From: Capitella teleta
Taxonomy: Eukaryota; Annelida; Polychaeta; Capitellidae
DNA: 64,000 nt
Reading direction: 5' to 3'
Assembly (NCBI GenBank): GCA_000328365.1
Contig: KB310235.1
Span: 77,636-141,635, forward strand
The position numbers and the translations under genes were made by a program. The notes beneath the pieces are model-generated. The model searched no databases. It was not told where the DNA came from and saw only the letters and a program-made list of their open reading frames with translations. Shown here in pieces: positions 53,501-64,000 of the stretch; within the stretch, counting starts at the first letter, position 1, and each line of letters opens with the position of its first letter.

Positions 53501-56500
53501 AAGAAGGTGTGTGACAGAATTTGGAACTAGTAATGAATATTGAACAATTCAACTCTCTTTCCGACAGTGGGGTCACAGGGTCAGCGTTTTTTTAGTTGGA
53601 ATGTTAGGATGAGCGACCGTTCTGAGCTATCGTTTTGACCACAAACCTTAGTTGCATCGAGGTGGATGGTGCGTTGCTTGCAGCCGTTGCAGCCTCCTGT
53701 GGGGGTCCAGTGTCCTCCCAAGTAGTTGGTCAGTGCATTGAAATGATGCTACAGATGCATTCATGTTTACAAAGGAAGCCGGACATCAGTACAGCTAACC
53801 TTAATGGGGCCGTTGCCGTGAATGACCAAGGGCGTGACTCCTGTCTTCATGTTATACAGGTAACTGCTGCTGCCTTTGAACTTCACTTTGACATCATCAA
53901 GAGCTCCGTTCAGATTCTGGAAGATTTCTCCTTTGCTGTCTAACTTAATTCCAAGTTTTTCCTATAAAAAAACCCAACAATTCTGCAATGCTTTTGAAGA
54001 TCATCACATTTTTCCGTACCCTGAGAGTTTTGTCCAAGAAGGACTTTGTGTAGAACAATTGGTCATCATCGTCTGAACGAAGGGAAGACCCACCGATGAG
54101 CTTATAGATATCGGTCGCATAGCCAATGAATCCTGCAACACAATTGAGTTGTATTTGAATTATTTCAATCAATTTTATAAAAGAAAATTACAATTTTTGA
54201 TAGGAAGGGGGAAAAAAAGAAGCCATAAAAAGGGGTTTCCCACAGAATAACATCATTATTCATTTGAAACTTATAACATATTTTATGAATTTCGAAAAAA
54301 GTGCCTTTTCCAAACATTTTTTCGAAACATAGAGGACATCACAGCGCTGGAATGAAACACCTGATGAATACCGTAGACGTGTTCTAACCGGTGCACTAAC
54401 AAATCAAACGATGCTTCTGTTTTTCAAACGTTGCCCTGAGAAATATGGTGCAGCTAAGAGTAGCAACGAGTTAATTGGCTTTATAGCTAAAAGCAATTCA
54501 ACCCTTCTCCAGCTCACCTGAAGCATGCGTTACTGGAATATCAGATTAAAAATCAAAGCCTCTGTCCATAGTATACAAAGCTATACATACAGCTAGTCAG
54601 TTCTTGAACAATTTCAATGACAGCCCTAGATGAATCAATTGCTAACACTCTACTAGTAGCGACAACACAACTGCTACATCTGTAATAATCTGAATCAATT
54701 CAATTATTTATTTCCATCACCCATTACTCCCCCAACCTTCTCCCTTTCTCCTCTACTCTGAATTCTGCTCTCATTGTTGCATACTTTAGAAGAGGAAAAC
54801 AATGAGCGGTTTATTTGAGTAATTGAGGTCAATTGATTAAATGCGATTATATTTCCTCACTTTTTCATTGATAACTGTGGATCCTCCCAGAGAAGAAGAG
54901 GAGACCTTTATGCTGTCTATCAGAAATTTTTATGTTTCAAATATTCCAATTATTTGTCATTATTTGCTTATTGTTTGTTTGTTTCCTAGTAACTTTTTTT
55001 TCTTCTTTCTTCTTTCTATTTTTTTTTTTTTTTTTAGTTTTTTTTTTTTTTTTTTTTTGGTTCTTTAAATAAAAATTTCTTAAGTAAATGTTTTTTGTAC
55101 AAAATAAATTTTTACTGTCATATATATATTATGAAATATTCTCTCTGTATATAAACTATTACACGCAACAAGAACTCTCGATATACCCATGCAAAAGGAA
55201 TAAACAAAATGATTCAAACAAACAAAATATCCACATAATGAACTCATAAACAAATAAAATTTAAATTTAAATTTACCTCCAGAATTCAAATATCTCTTCT
55301 CACTCATCTTCACTTCAGGATATTCATGCTAAAATCGAAAAATAAAAAATCGCACACAAACATATTAAATTAGAGACAGACCGCCAGAGAGGCATCAGGC
55401 CAACAGAAGCCCTCAGCAGAAAACACAACACGGGCGTCAAACTTTTTGAACGCAGCCAAGATGGCATCAGCGCCAGCATCCATGATGACATCATAGCTGA
55501 AGAGTTATGCAATCAGGTTATAGCGAGATGCAGAAGTGAGTCTTACCTGTCTACAAACATGACAATCAGATCTTTTTTCTCCTTCAGTTCTTCCAATCCC
55601 TCCTTGAGCAGGTTGACCTTCTGACCTCCGCCCGCATACTTCACAATATCTCCTCCTTCCCACTTCTGGCCCATGCCCAGGACCTGTACAAAACAACCAC
55701 CATCAACAAATCTCTAAGAATTTGAATATATGCAAAATATAACCTTGACGTCCAGGTTAAATGTTTCTGTTGAACGGATGAATCGTTGGAAGCCATCTGT
55801 GTTGTCAGTGGCAACGGTCATCACCAGCAGACCTGGCCGAAGAGGCGAATTAATTGAAATATCATATATTTTGAGATCATTCTGATAAGGTATTCTGATG
55901 GAAGGATATAAAGATCTAAATTAAAATTTAGAACAGATGCACCAGAGGAAACACATATACCTATATAATGTGCTTTAAGTGATATGGGGACTTGTCGTTA
56001 ATCTGTTCCTAAATGTACAGAAAAAGTACCAGTACAATGTAGAAGTCTAACATTATTTACATACAGTATTGCATGCCTTTTTTTAACAATTCTTTTTTCC
56101 CCTATAGGACTCCATGTACATGTAATAACCTGGTTCCACAAGATGTAACTGACGATCATCCTTAATCCTCGGTGACATAACAGCCTCATTGACTCCCTGG
56201 GCGAATTTTAGAAGTGGCCAGTCCTCGAACTTACTAGAAGACTAAAACACTCAGCAGAACAATTCTTGTATCCCACTCTCTATATATGGGGTCTGCAGGT
56301 TGCAGACTGAAATTGTGAGAAATGAAAAACCGGTACATGTAAAACAGTACATATGGTGTTAATAAAGTTAAAACAAGCTTTGTTATAGGTGGAAGTAATC
56401 GTAATATTGATTTCTGCTCCTCCTGAAACAAGAATTATAACGCTAAGTCTTCTAGATCCGGAGCACTGGCTATTTTAATGTTCCGCTCAGGGAGCCAATG

Positions 56501-59500
56501 AGACTGAACCTAATCTGAGTATTTGAGCTTGAATACCACTTAGTTTAGCAATAACCATGCCCATTTAATTGACAAAGATTAATGTCTTTACGACTGCACC
56601 TTAATGAGCCAATGATAAGTGACATTCAGACCACAAGGCTACAGCTGAGCAAGGAGTGGCATTGAACAATGAATCACCTGAACCATAACCCCTTCATCCA
56701 ATTGTGGCATTTCTTCACATATAATTTCAATTATTTAATGCCAAACCAAAGGTCATGACCCCGGGGTTGGAGCACTGGCCACTCCCTACTCCTACTCACA
56801 TCCATGATTGATATCATATAAGGATAAATCAATGAGATGAGGCATGAGGCATGATTGGGTTTTACGGCTCCACCCAACCCGCTTGAGTGATACGGACGCT
56901 ATCAGGTCTCAGACCTGATCAGGCCTGCAGTCAGTCGGTTAAAGCCAACTGACCAAACCGTTTCCCCATAAACCAGTCAGATGCAAGTGTTTAACAAGGT
57001 GTATATGATGCATTGTCGCTCCCAAATATAAACGACACTTTGAATGAATCAATAAGAATCTACAAATCATAATTTTTGCATTTCACATTTGACTGACTGC
57101 CAGCAACAACGGTCACATATGGTGAGAGCTATGCAAGCGTCGCTTTGATTTATAATTGCTGTAAAACAGTTAAATACATGTACATGTAGAACTTTTTTTT
57201 TCTTTTTTTTTCCTGCATCTTACTATAATTATCCAGTAATGCCTCTCTGGGGAATACTAGAATGCTCCGCGGTTTTTATGTTTAAAGGCTGTTAGCTGAC
57301 TCAGTTATGACAAGCCACAATGATTTGAATTTTATTGCAGAATGAGGTCATGAATTTATTATTCTACAAATTTATACCAGAAGATTTGAAATGCTTGGAA
57401 TACCTTTAAGAATTATGAGAGATTTTTGTTTTTTCAAAGAATAGTTCCATGGTATTTATACCTTTTAATCATTAAATGAGTATTTTTAAACAGATGAATG
57501 TAATTAAATGCAACGATTTATAAAATGGGAAATTATGTATCACATATAAGTTTATTTTACAGATGAGATATAAGTAGAGGTAAAAATTAAAGTATTTTCA
57601 AATGTAACAAGACCTTTATAAAGAGTCCTCACTTACTTCAGAACATAGAAAATACCAGATGGTTCTAGAACATCCAAAGAGAATCAACTTTTTTTTTAAG
57701 AAGGGAAAGAAAAAATACAATTTAGCAAGAAAAAAGTTGCTGAAAATGGACGTTTATGCCAAGTACAGTGCAATAATTTCACTCCAGAAATCACTCACCA
57801 CTTGGGCAATGAAAGTCATTTAAAGGTAGGTTTGGTAGCCAGCCAGTTAAATGACATGTAGCCAATTTTTAATTGTGACTGAAATAAATGATGTTAAAAA
57901 AAAAAAAATATTCCAGAATATTTTAAATTAAAAAGTTTCAAAGGTGATTGGTTCATTCCTTCTTACAATAGGGTATGGAATGCTGTAAGCAGTTTCAGAA
58001 AGACAGAAAGAGAAAAAAAAAAATTGATGGTTGTGACTAGTTCTTCCAGTCAGCCATGAATGACTATAACAACATGCATGGCTGCACATAGCAAGAGAAG
58101 CCTTTAAATACATATACTGTACATATAAGGGCAGTTGAGGACATTCACTAATTTACTGGTGGAGAAAGTAATTTATACATATATCCAGAGAATATATTTG
58201 TGGTTATGATTGCATATGATTGTGAAATGAGAATTGTTCTGGATGAAAATACATGCATACTTGGTATTAGAAGCATTTGGGTTATATTTAGAATGGATCT
58301 GTTTTTAATTTTCTGTGCAGAAAAAATAAACAAGAAAAATTACATGCATCATTCAGTGCTCTTTGAAGAAGAAAAATATAACGAAGGAAAAAATTAAATG
58401 ATTTTGAGATGAGAATACAGGTTATACGGCTACTCCAATGAGCTGGATAATTGAAAATTTATTATAGAGAACTGCATAAAGAAGAGATTTGGTGAATAAA
58501 TGCATATTATATTTAATGATATTTGCACACAGGGATTAAAGCTTACCTATACAGCTCTGATTTGATAACGTCAGTGATTTGCATACATATATCATACATA
58601 GGCTTATCAGTTGCTGATACTACAATAGTTAACAACATCCGGAATGGCTTTACAATTAATACTTGTATTTGTTTCATGAAATCAGACGCTAATCTTAATG
58701 TAATAGTATGTTGGGTTTCAGTGATCGTAGATTTTATCTCAAGCACCAGAAGATGAGCTTGATCTTGGGAGACTGCTAAAATTTAGTCACGCAAGCAGTT
58801 GAGATATTGGTGACTATAATATATAGTGAATAACAGTAAAATTTAATTTAAATCTCAATCTGATTTCTTTTTAAATGTAAAGTTCTTTAAATAATATTAA
58901 CATCATCAGTGACCAGGAATGACATAAGACTTTGGTATGTACCTAATAATAAATAATTACTAATATTAAATCAACTACATAGGCTTGCAAGTTAGGGTAA
59001 TGGAGATGACATAATTATAATAATTTAATTTAATTAATTTAATTCAACACATATGTATGGGATTCAATTCCATGATCGACAGTACGTAGGCCCTACTAAG
59101 GCACAGATATCATAAATCTCAGATTGATTAAATTCATCACGCCAAAAAAAATCAACATTATGATTTATTGCTTTACCCAGTTCAAAATAATAAAGTTCAA
59201 CTTTTATTGAGATTCGCGTTGAAAATGGGTATTGATTTTCAATTCCAACTCCCAAGCTGACTGTTAAACAAAATTATGCACTTCGCCTAATTACTACCGC
59301 ATGTGCGGTTGCTCGCCAATGTCCAGGCACTGACTGAGAGACGAGGCAGGAAATTCCTCCTAGAATCTAGCTACGTGGCATAAAGAAAAACAGGAGCAAC
59401 CAGAAATCCTGTTTTAGAATCTTCAGGAAGTTTCAGCGAAACTTGACAGCACTCTTAACAAGCCTCAAAAACGGGTTAAACAAGGCAATATTTAATTCGA

Positions 59501-59618
59501 ACTGTAGATAAATGAACAAACCTTGATTCTCATCCTTCTTTTTGGCTTCAATTAGTGAAGAGAAGCCATAAATCGCCACAAAAACAAGCACAACTCGCAG
59601 CCTCTGCGATTCCTGCAT
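50550..59618 (-). CDS. PLOD: Procollagen-lysine 2-oxoglutarate 5-dioxygenase (LH3-like)
   Basis: Secretory-pathway enzyme that hydroxylates collagen lysines and, in LH3, adds galactose and glucose. Eighteen exons plus one duplicate run from ATG at 59,616-59,618 to TGA at 50,550-50,552 and give 737 aa with one duplicate used (human LH3 738). Exon 1 (59522-59618) is a signal peptide, then a 3.7-kb intron. The GT domain has VDSYD (D107/D110), FCWP (55,397-55,408; Cys139 aligns with LH3 Cys144), [15 protein letters not shown] and VIHGNGP. The second GT-like domain has [14 protein letters not shown] and WNVPYISQS. The C-terminal 2OG-Fe domain has [23 protein letters not shown], the duplicated His-x-Asp exon, His718 (GRLTHFHEG) and Arg728. 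FCWP and LREKL are LH3-type, so it is likely multifunctional. Confidence 0.97.
50822..50947 (-). CDS. PLOD: PLOD alternative catalytic exon, copy a (3' copy)
   Basis: A 126-nt exon of 42 codons, phase 0 at both ends, with acceptor ttcacag and donor acg|gtatgg. It starts [11 protein letters not shown] and ends [12 protein letters not shown]. The His-Ser-Asp codons at 50,876-50,884 are two of the Fe(II) ligands (H666/D668, aligned to LH3 H667/D669). Its start, ARA-MNFVVRY, is closest to LH3. It is 71% identical in protein to copy b (30 of 42). Confidence 0.95.
50948..50984 (-). other. 37-nt spacer between the two catalytic exons
   Basis: It begins with gtattc and ends with ttcacag, so it has intron ends but is 11 nt shorter than the next shortest intron in the window. 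Reading through from copy b meets an in-frame TAA after four codons, so the two copies cannot be one exon. Confidence 0.9.
50985..51110 (-). CDS. PLOD: PLOD alternative catalytic exon, copy b (5' copy)
   Basis: A 126-nt exon of 42 codons, phase 0 at both ends, with acceptor cactcag and donor gag|gtattc. It starts [11 protein letters not shown] and ends [12 protein letters not shown]. The His-Asn-Asp codons are at 51,039-51,047. The 12 differences from copy a fall in the N-terminal edge, the loop before His-x-Asp, the x position, two residues just after it and the last residue. Ending in Glu before Gly-Gly-Gly is the usual family form. Confidence 0.95.
55833..59521 (-). other. PLOD intron 1
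   Basis: The only very long PLOD intron (3,689 nt). It joins the signal-peptide exon (phase 1) to GLLVMTVAT. It contains a SINE remnant at about 56,851-56,970 and AT-rich sequence; no other gene was seen. Confidence 0.9.
56851..56970 (-). mobile_element. SINE family 1, internally deleted remnant
   Basis: The 3' core (gggttttacggctccaccca) and a diverged head-side segment (caggtctcagacctgatcag) are joined with the middle missing. It lies inside PLOD intron 1, on the same strand as the gene. The copy is old or rearranged and no target-site duplication was found. Confidence 0.6.
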
Positions 59619-60402
59619 CGTTCTCTTGTGCTGCTGAGCCGATAAGTGAAGCAGACGAATTCTTAGCACGCGCAGTTTTGAGTGCCTGTCTGCTTCCTCA
59701 ACTCGTCGACAGCTGTGCTCGCGTGAACTTTCTGGCTGGTTTGACAAGTCGCGCTGGCAACACTTGGCAAATGGCAATGCGTTTTTAAAATGTGAGATGT
59801 GCTTCCAGACACGTTATCATATTTAGGTAGTGAAAACGTGATGGCATTTCACGTAGCCACATTCATGGAGGCTTTAGGAATTGGGGTAGAATAATAAGAA
59901 TATATATAGGCCTACCATTTTCTATCGGCTATTCAGCTGGTGACCACCCAGAACTTTTGTAAAATTCATATATGATAGGGATCCTGGATCAAAGGACCAT
60001 CATTAGTTTGTCCATATTGGTCATTTAAATATTACGTGCTTCTTGTACATGGTCACTTTTGTCTAGTAGCCTATGCTCCATCATATGACAACTAATATAG
60101 TAATTACTTCGTACAGCACATATCTGCATGCTGAGATATACTCAATTATGAGTTTATAACTGACTGACATATTAAGGAGCTCGAAAAATCGGAGGAAAAA
60201 ATCCTGGGTATACATGAATCAAATATTACAGAAGAAAAGGCTAATAATGTGCTGGATTCGGACTTCTATTTCACAAATAATCTCAAACCCAAGGATGTGT
60301 GATAAAAAACACATTGGCTTCTTAGGAAATTCCTACTTTGGAATTTCTAATGGCACTAAAAATTTCCCCTGGTACATCTACACGTATAAAATAAAAATTA
60401 AT
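59619..60402. other. PLOD upstream region
   Basis: The likely PLOD promoter lies just to the right of the start codon, in the CG-containing stretch 59,619-59,790. Beyond that it is AT-rich with nothing recognised. Confidence 0.4.
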
Positions 60403-60542
60403 GAGTGAGTAAGTGATGGGGTTTTACGGCTCCACCCAATCCGATCGGATTATACGGGCGCCAGAACAGAAGGCCCGGGACCGGGGTTTCCCCCTACTCT
60501 TATCGATAAATCCCAAGGGTTCTTTATCCTGCATACCACCAT
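60403..60542 (-). mobile_element. SINE family 1, 5'-truncated copy
   Basis: Only the last 140 nt of the family are present, with a gagtgagtaagt tail. A 13-nt target-site duplication, aataaaaattaat, flanks it at 60,390-60,402 and 60,543-60,555. Confidence 0.92.
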
Positions 60543-60600
60543 AATAAAAATTAATACTTTCTTAATCAAGTGAGAACTGAAACCTTTATGCATTTTTATA

Positions 60601-61278
60601 TACAGAGTGGGCCTAAAGTAGTCTATCTACTCAATGTTAAGACAACTCTAAAATTCGCTAAAATGTATCAAAATTAACTACCTGGTATGGATTGACTATG
60701 TTATTTTGCGCCCATTCATGCAAAAAAAAATCAAGTAAAAAGTCAATTTTGAATGAGGGAGGAACATTTAAATGCGAGTGGTGATTGATCGCGAAGAGAG
60801 CAAAATCAGATGTGCCCCGGAACGAGCATTAAGCAATGGCATCTCTTGTATGGAGCTTCAATACAATATCTCTGCTTTGTTTTGCTTTTAGGAGATACAC
60901 ATTAGTGCTACTGTCACAACAATAGCACTCTCAAACAAAATAATAGTACGAGAGCGTTGCCTTAATTATGCGTTCAATGAAGCTTATCCATGGTCCGAGG
61001 CCTTGTTTGCCACCAAAAGTGGATATATCACGGAATGAAGAGTGTACTCAATTAATTGAGATACATCAGCATAAACGCTGATGACATTGGAATAGAAATT
61101 ATAGGAATAACAGCATGACATGTTAGACTAACCATATCAAGTATTAATTTCTCTCGTCTTTGCGTAGTTTTTACACTGCGATCTGTTTTGAAACACTTTC
61201 TCAGAAATGCGTAGCGCCATTGGAAAGCATTGAGATCTTTAACATGGAGTAGATAGACTACTTCTGGCCCGCTCTGTA
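60601..61278. mobile_element. Tc1/mariner-like non-autonomous element
   Basis: A 678-nt element with inverted ends of about 40 nt that differ at four positions. Both ends begin tacagag and share aagtagtctatctactc, then atgttaa. A TA dinucleotide flanks each side (60,599-60,600 and 61,279-61,280), the target used by Tc1/mariner elements. The inside has no long open frame, so no transposase is encoded; it would need one supplied elsewhere. Confidence 0.85.
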
Positions 61279-61280
61279 TA

Positions 61281-62088
61281 ATGTACTAGTTCTAGTACTC
61301 AATATGGTTTTCAGTGTTCATTGTTCTGAGTCGCAACCCTTGGTGCCTCATCTTCCAGCGACGTTTCCACCAGTCCAGAGGACGAGAAGGCACTGTATGA
61401 CCGCACACAGTAAGGCCAAGGATGAAAACACACGCCTAGAGGAACTGAACCAGAATCTTCAAGCCTTATTGTACAAAGAGCTGACAGCTGACAGTTGGCA
61501 ATAATTGGCATGGTTAAATCGAGTATAGCTGTCAGGGAATCAAGTCAATTTTATAATCACCACAACTTTAACTGGGGAAGATACTGATTAATTTGATGGC
61601 TTTGCATCTGTATCATGCAAACCAAAAACATTCGCGTAATTTGACTACACCAAAATGTTTGATCATATTTTATTCGTGAAAAGAACTCTCACATTTTAAT
61701 TGCAATGAACAATGAAACATAACGAACAAAAACTAAGAACAGAACAGAAAAGAAAAATGGTACATGTACATGGTGAGTTTACCCGCTGGAGCAAATAAAA
61801 AAAGAGAAACAAGTTAATATCTTGGTAAGATATATTCATGGAGCTGGGTGATGGTATTTGCTCATGAAGCAGGTCAATAATGGCCGAAACACTTCAATCT
61901 TCATCGTTTAAATTAATATCTCATACTTTCAAAATTTTGTATTTCATATCTGATTTTCTGAGATCGTTGGAATTGATAATATTGTGACATTTACTTAGAT
62001 ACTCTAATCGCCTATTATTTATGGCTATATTACTTGAGCTACTAGTATTGCGGTAGGTTTTTGCTATTATACTTGAGAATATTACTAC
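61281..62088. other. AT-rich stretch, no supported gene
   Basis: A 66-codon plus-strand frame at 61,304-61,504 ends in a helix-like segment (ENTRLEELNQNLQALLYK) but has no splice context or family match. Nothing else was recognised. Confidence 0.4.
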
Positions 62089-62870
62089 TGGGGTCCCACA
62101 AGGATCAAATCTTGGCCCTTATCTTTTTTAATTTTCATAAATGATCTAGAAATGTGTTCCCATCATTTTCATATCCTCAATTACGCTGACGATTCCACAT
62201 AGGGGCACCGAATAGCTCAATTGGTTTAACCGGCTGACTGCATTCCTATGCCGGCCGTTGGGGTCGAGGTCTCGGGTTCGAGATCCGATCAGGCTACGGG
62301 CGTTATGATTGTGAATTATAATTGTAATCCGTTATAATTGTAATTCTTCGGTGACTCTGCAGTGCTGCCCAACTGCGTAACAAGGCCGGGCGATGTGTAC
62401 TACTGTCTATGGTGGTATGCAGGATAAAGAACCCTTGGGATTTATCGATTAAGAGTAGAGGAAAACCCCGGTCCCGGGCCTTCTGCTTTGGCGCCTGTAT
62501 CATCCGATTGGTTTGGGTGAAGCCGTAAAACCCCATCACGCTACCATACGCTGACGATTCCACATTAATGTCCACATTGAACGCATTTGATTTCAATGAA
62601 GAGATCATAAATCGACAACTTTCAAATGTCAACGAATGGCTTTTATCTAACAAGCTATCTCTATATGGACATTTCTGAAACTAAATCTATTTTCAACAAC
62701 CAAAGAAAAACGTTAATCCTCTAAATATCGTAATTGCATAATGATACCGTAATTGAAAATGTTGATGATTTCGTTTATCTTGGCATTACCACCAACAAAC
62801 ATTTGTCCTGGATATCACACACAAGGAATGTTGCATGTAAAATTTCGAAAGTTATTTTTTTTTAGTCGCT
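62089..62870 (+). mobile_element. LINE reverse-transcriptase fragment, split by a SINE
   Basis: The sequence encodes the core of a CR1/L2/Jockey-type reverse transcriptase: GVPQGSNLGP, then IFINDLEM (one base out of frame), the catalytic LNYADDST, then after the SINE LMSTLNAFDFNEEIINRQL, VNEWLLSNKLSL, and further on VDDFVYLGITTNKHLSW and ACKISKVI. Frame breaks show a dead copy, and both ends are missing. The SINE at 62,201-62,546 sits directly after the YADDST codons; without it and one TSD copy the two halves join in frame. Confidence 0.9.
62201..62546 (+). mobile_element. SINE family 1, full-length copy nested in a LINE
   Basis: Starts aggggcaccgaatagctcaa with an A box, and a B box (gggttcgagatcc) follows. 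The body is as in the 15,501-15,841 copy and it ends gtaaaaccccatcacg. A perfect 19-nt target-site duplication, tacgctgacgattccacat, lies at 62,182-62,200 and 62,547-62,565. The long exact duplication suggests a fairly recent insertion. Confidence 0.95.
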
Positions 62871-64000
62871 CGATGACTTGGGACCATTAAAGTGAGACCA
62901 TCGGCATACGCCAAAGCCCCGACATACCTATTTACTAAATGAAAACCAATGTCTTTTTTTTTTTTCCAAAAGTTCAATTAGCTCATCCATGTAGATACAC
63001 ATGCACGCAGATTAGCTAGTAAAGGTTCTGAACAAAAATCAAGATGAAGCCACGATGTGGATATACATGTATACTGACTGGTACATCATGTACGTGTGTA
63101 TTAGTAATTTATACCACAAAAACACAATAATTGAGAGCACAGCGCGGCACATTGTTCACAATTAATTGATTAATCACTGGTGCAACCAATTAAAAGCACT
63201 TTAATCCGCGCCTTGCGGCGGGATGAAAGGAACATGTTGCTCGTTTGAATTTCAGAATAATTACGTAATCGACAATTATATCGTGTGCGCGTGACCACGT
63301 TGTGAGGGATGTGATGACCCAACCCTACTTTGGGTACTCGTCTTGTTGATACTGAGATTCTTGATAAACACCAGAAGAAGTGGCTCGATTTTAATGCTTT
63401 TATTCTTCGACTGGAGACGTGGGCTCAGCTAAAGCAATGTCTAATGGATGGCCGTGAGCTGACTAAGCTCGATTGTGTCATCGTTAACAGTCAATCCTTG
63501 AAATTGCATGGCCATGCTGGTCAGCTCGCACATAGTAATTTAATTTCTAACTCTACAACGTGTCGTTTCGTCGTTAGCTTCCCACTTCTCAATCATACTT
63601 GAGCCTACATATTAGTCAAAGTAATTGCAATTTCCTGTCATAAGTTCAGGGTGATGTTAATTAGTACACGCTTTTAGGCTCTGAATAATTATTGCAAATA
63701 CAAACTGTATATAGCTACAGATTATTCCAACGAATTTATCTTTATTGCACAAACTAAAAGAAAATGCCAATTAAAAACACATGAAAACACAATCTGATAA
63801 ATGCAAGCTTTTAGTCAGTTTGCAAAATGTCGTTACTTTAATAAGCGGTTATATCAATTATTGGCACCACTCAGTCAAAGACTAAATTTTAGTATGTAAG
63901 GAGTTACATATGTTTTTGAAGATTATATAAGAGCATTTCATTGAGAAGCATTCAAGGCAATAACTTTAGCAAGAGGCAGAAACCCTGAACAGAAGAAAGG
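62871..64000. other. Right end, no recognised gene
   Basis: An open frame of 90 codons at 63,330-63,602 (+) includes KKWLDFNAFILRLETWAQL and looks mildly protein-like, but it matches no family I know and has no clear start context. Otherwise AT-rich with nothing recognised. Confidence 0.35.

Noticed and set aside
62201-62290. Free-standing tRNA gene (also at 7,288; 15,750; 44,840)
   Set aside because: Each tRNA-like segment is joined to a SINE body, lacks a clean acceptor stem and, at 62,201 and 15,501, lies inside target-site duplications.

Overview
This is intron-containing nuclear DNA from an invertebrate animal. Five recognisable genes, four with clear human relatives, are cut into many small exons by GT-AG introns, most of them 48-63 nt long. 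Such a tight intron-size peak is known from compact-intron lineages (some sponges, some tunicates, rotifers). I cannot name the species. SINE, LINE and mariner-like debris lie between the genes, and there is one assembly gap.

Layout. Positions 1-30,275 are a gene desert: one possible last exon at the far left edge, microsatellites, two SINE families, a 5'-truncated LINE, some palindromes and the gap at 26,454-26,628. Positions 30,276-32,426 (+) hold the 3' ten exons of an L1CAM/neuroglian-like adhesion protein with four Ig domains, one membrane segment and a short tail. Positions 35,022-40,400 (-) hold a complete 19-exon NPC1 cholesterol transporter of 1,355 aa. Positions 43,088-44,013 (-) hold a four-exon DFFA/ICAD-like apoptosis gene that keeps a DETD caspase site. 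Positions 45,974-47,131 (+) hold LZIC in five exons, 189 aa. Positions 50,550-59,618 (-) hold a complete lysyl hydroxylase (PLOD) of the multifunctional LH3 type. The right end (60,400-63,000) holds a SINE, a mariner-like element and a LINE interrupted by another SINE.

The most notable observation is in PLOD. The exon carrying the Fe(II)-binding His-x-Asp motif of the hydroxylase active site is present twice in tandem. Both copies are exactly 126 nt, both have phase-0 ends and good splice sites, and both keep His-x-Asp. The 37-nt spacer between them is shorter than every other intron in the window (next shortest 48 nt) and contains an in-frame stop. This is the arrangement expected for mutually exclusive splicing enforced by a spacer too short to be removed, giving two collagen lysyl hydroxylases that differ at the active-site rim.

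The genes serve separate jobs: cell adhesion, lysosomal sterol export, control of apoptotic DNA cutting, a beta-catenin-interactor relative, and collagen modification. DFFA, LZIC and PLOD1 also lie together in human band 1p36.22, so this block may be very old linkage. No LTR element, virus-like element, CRISPR array, rRNA gene or free-standing tRNA gene was seen.
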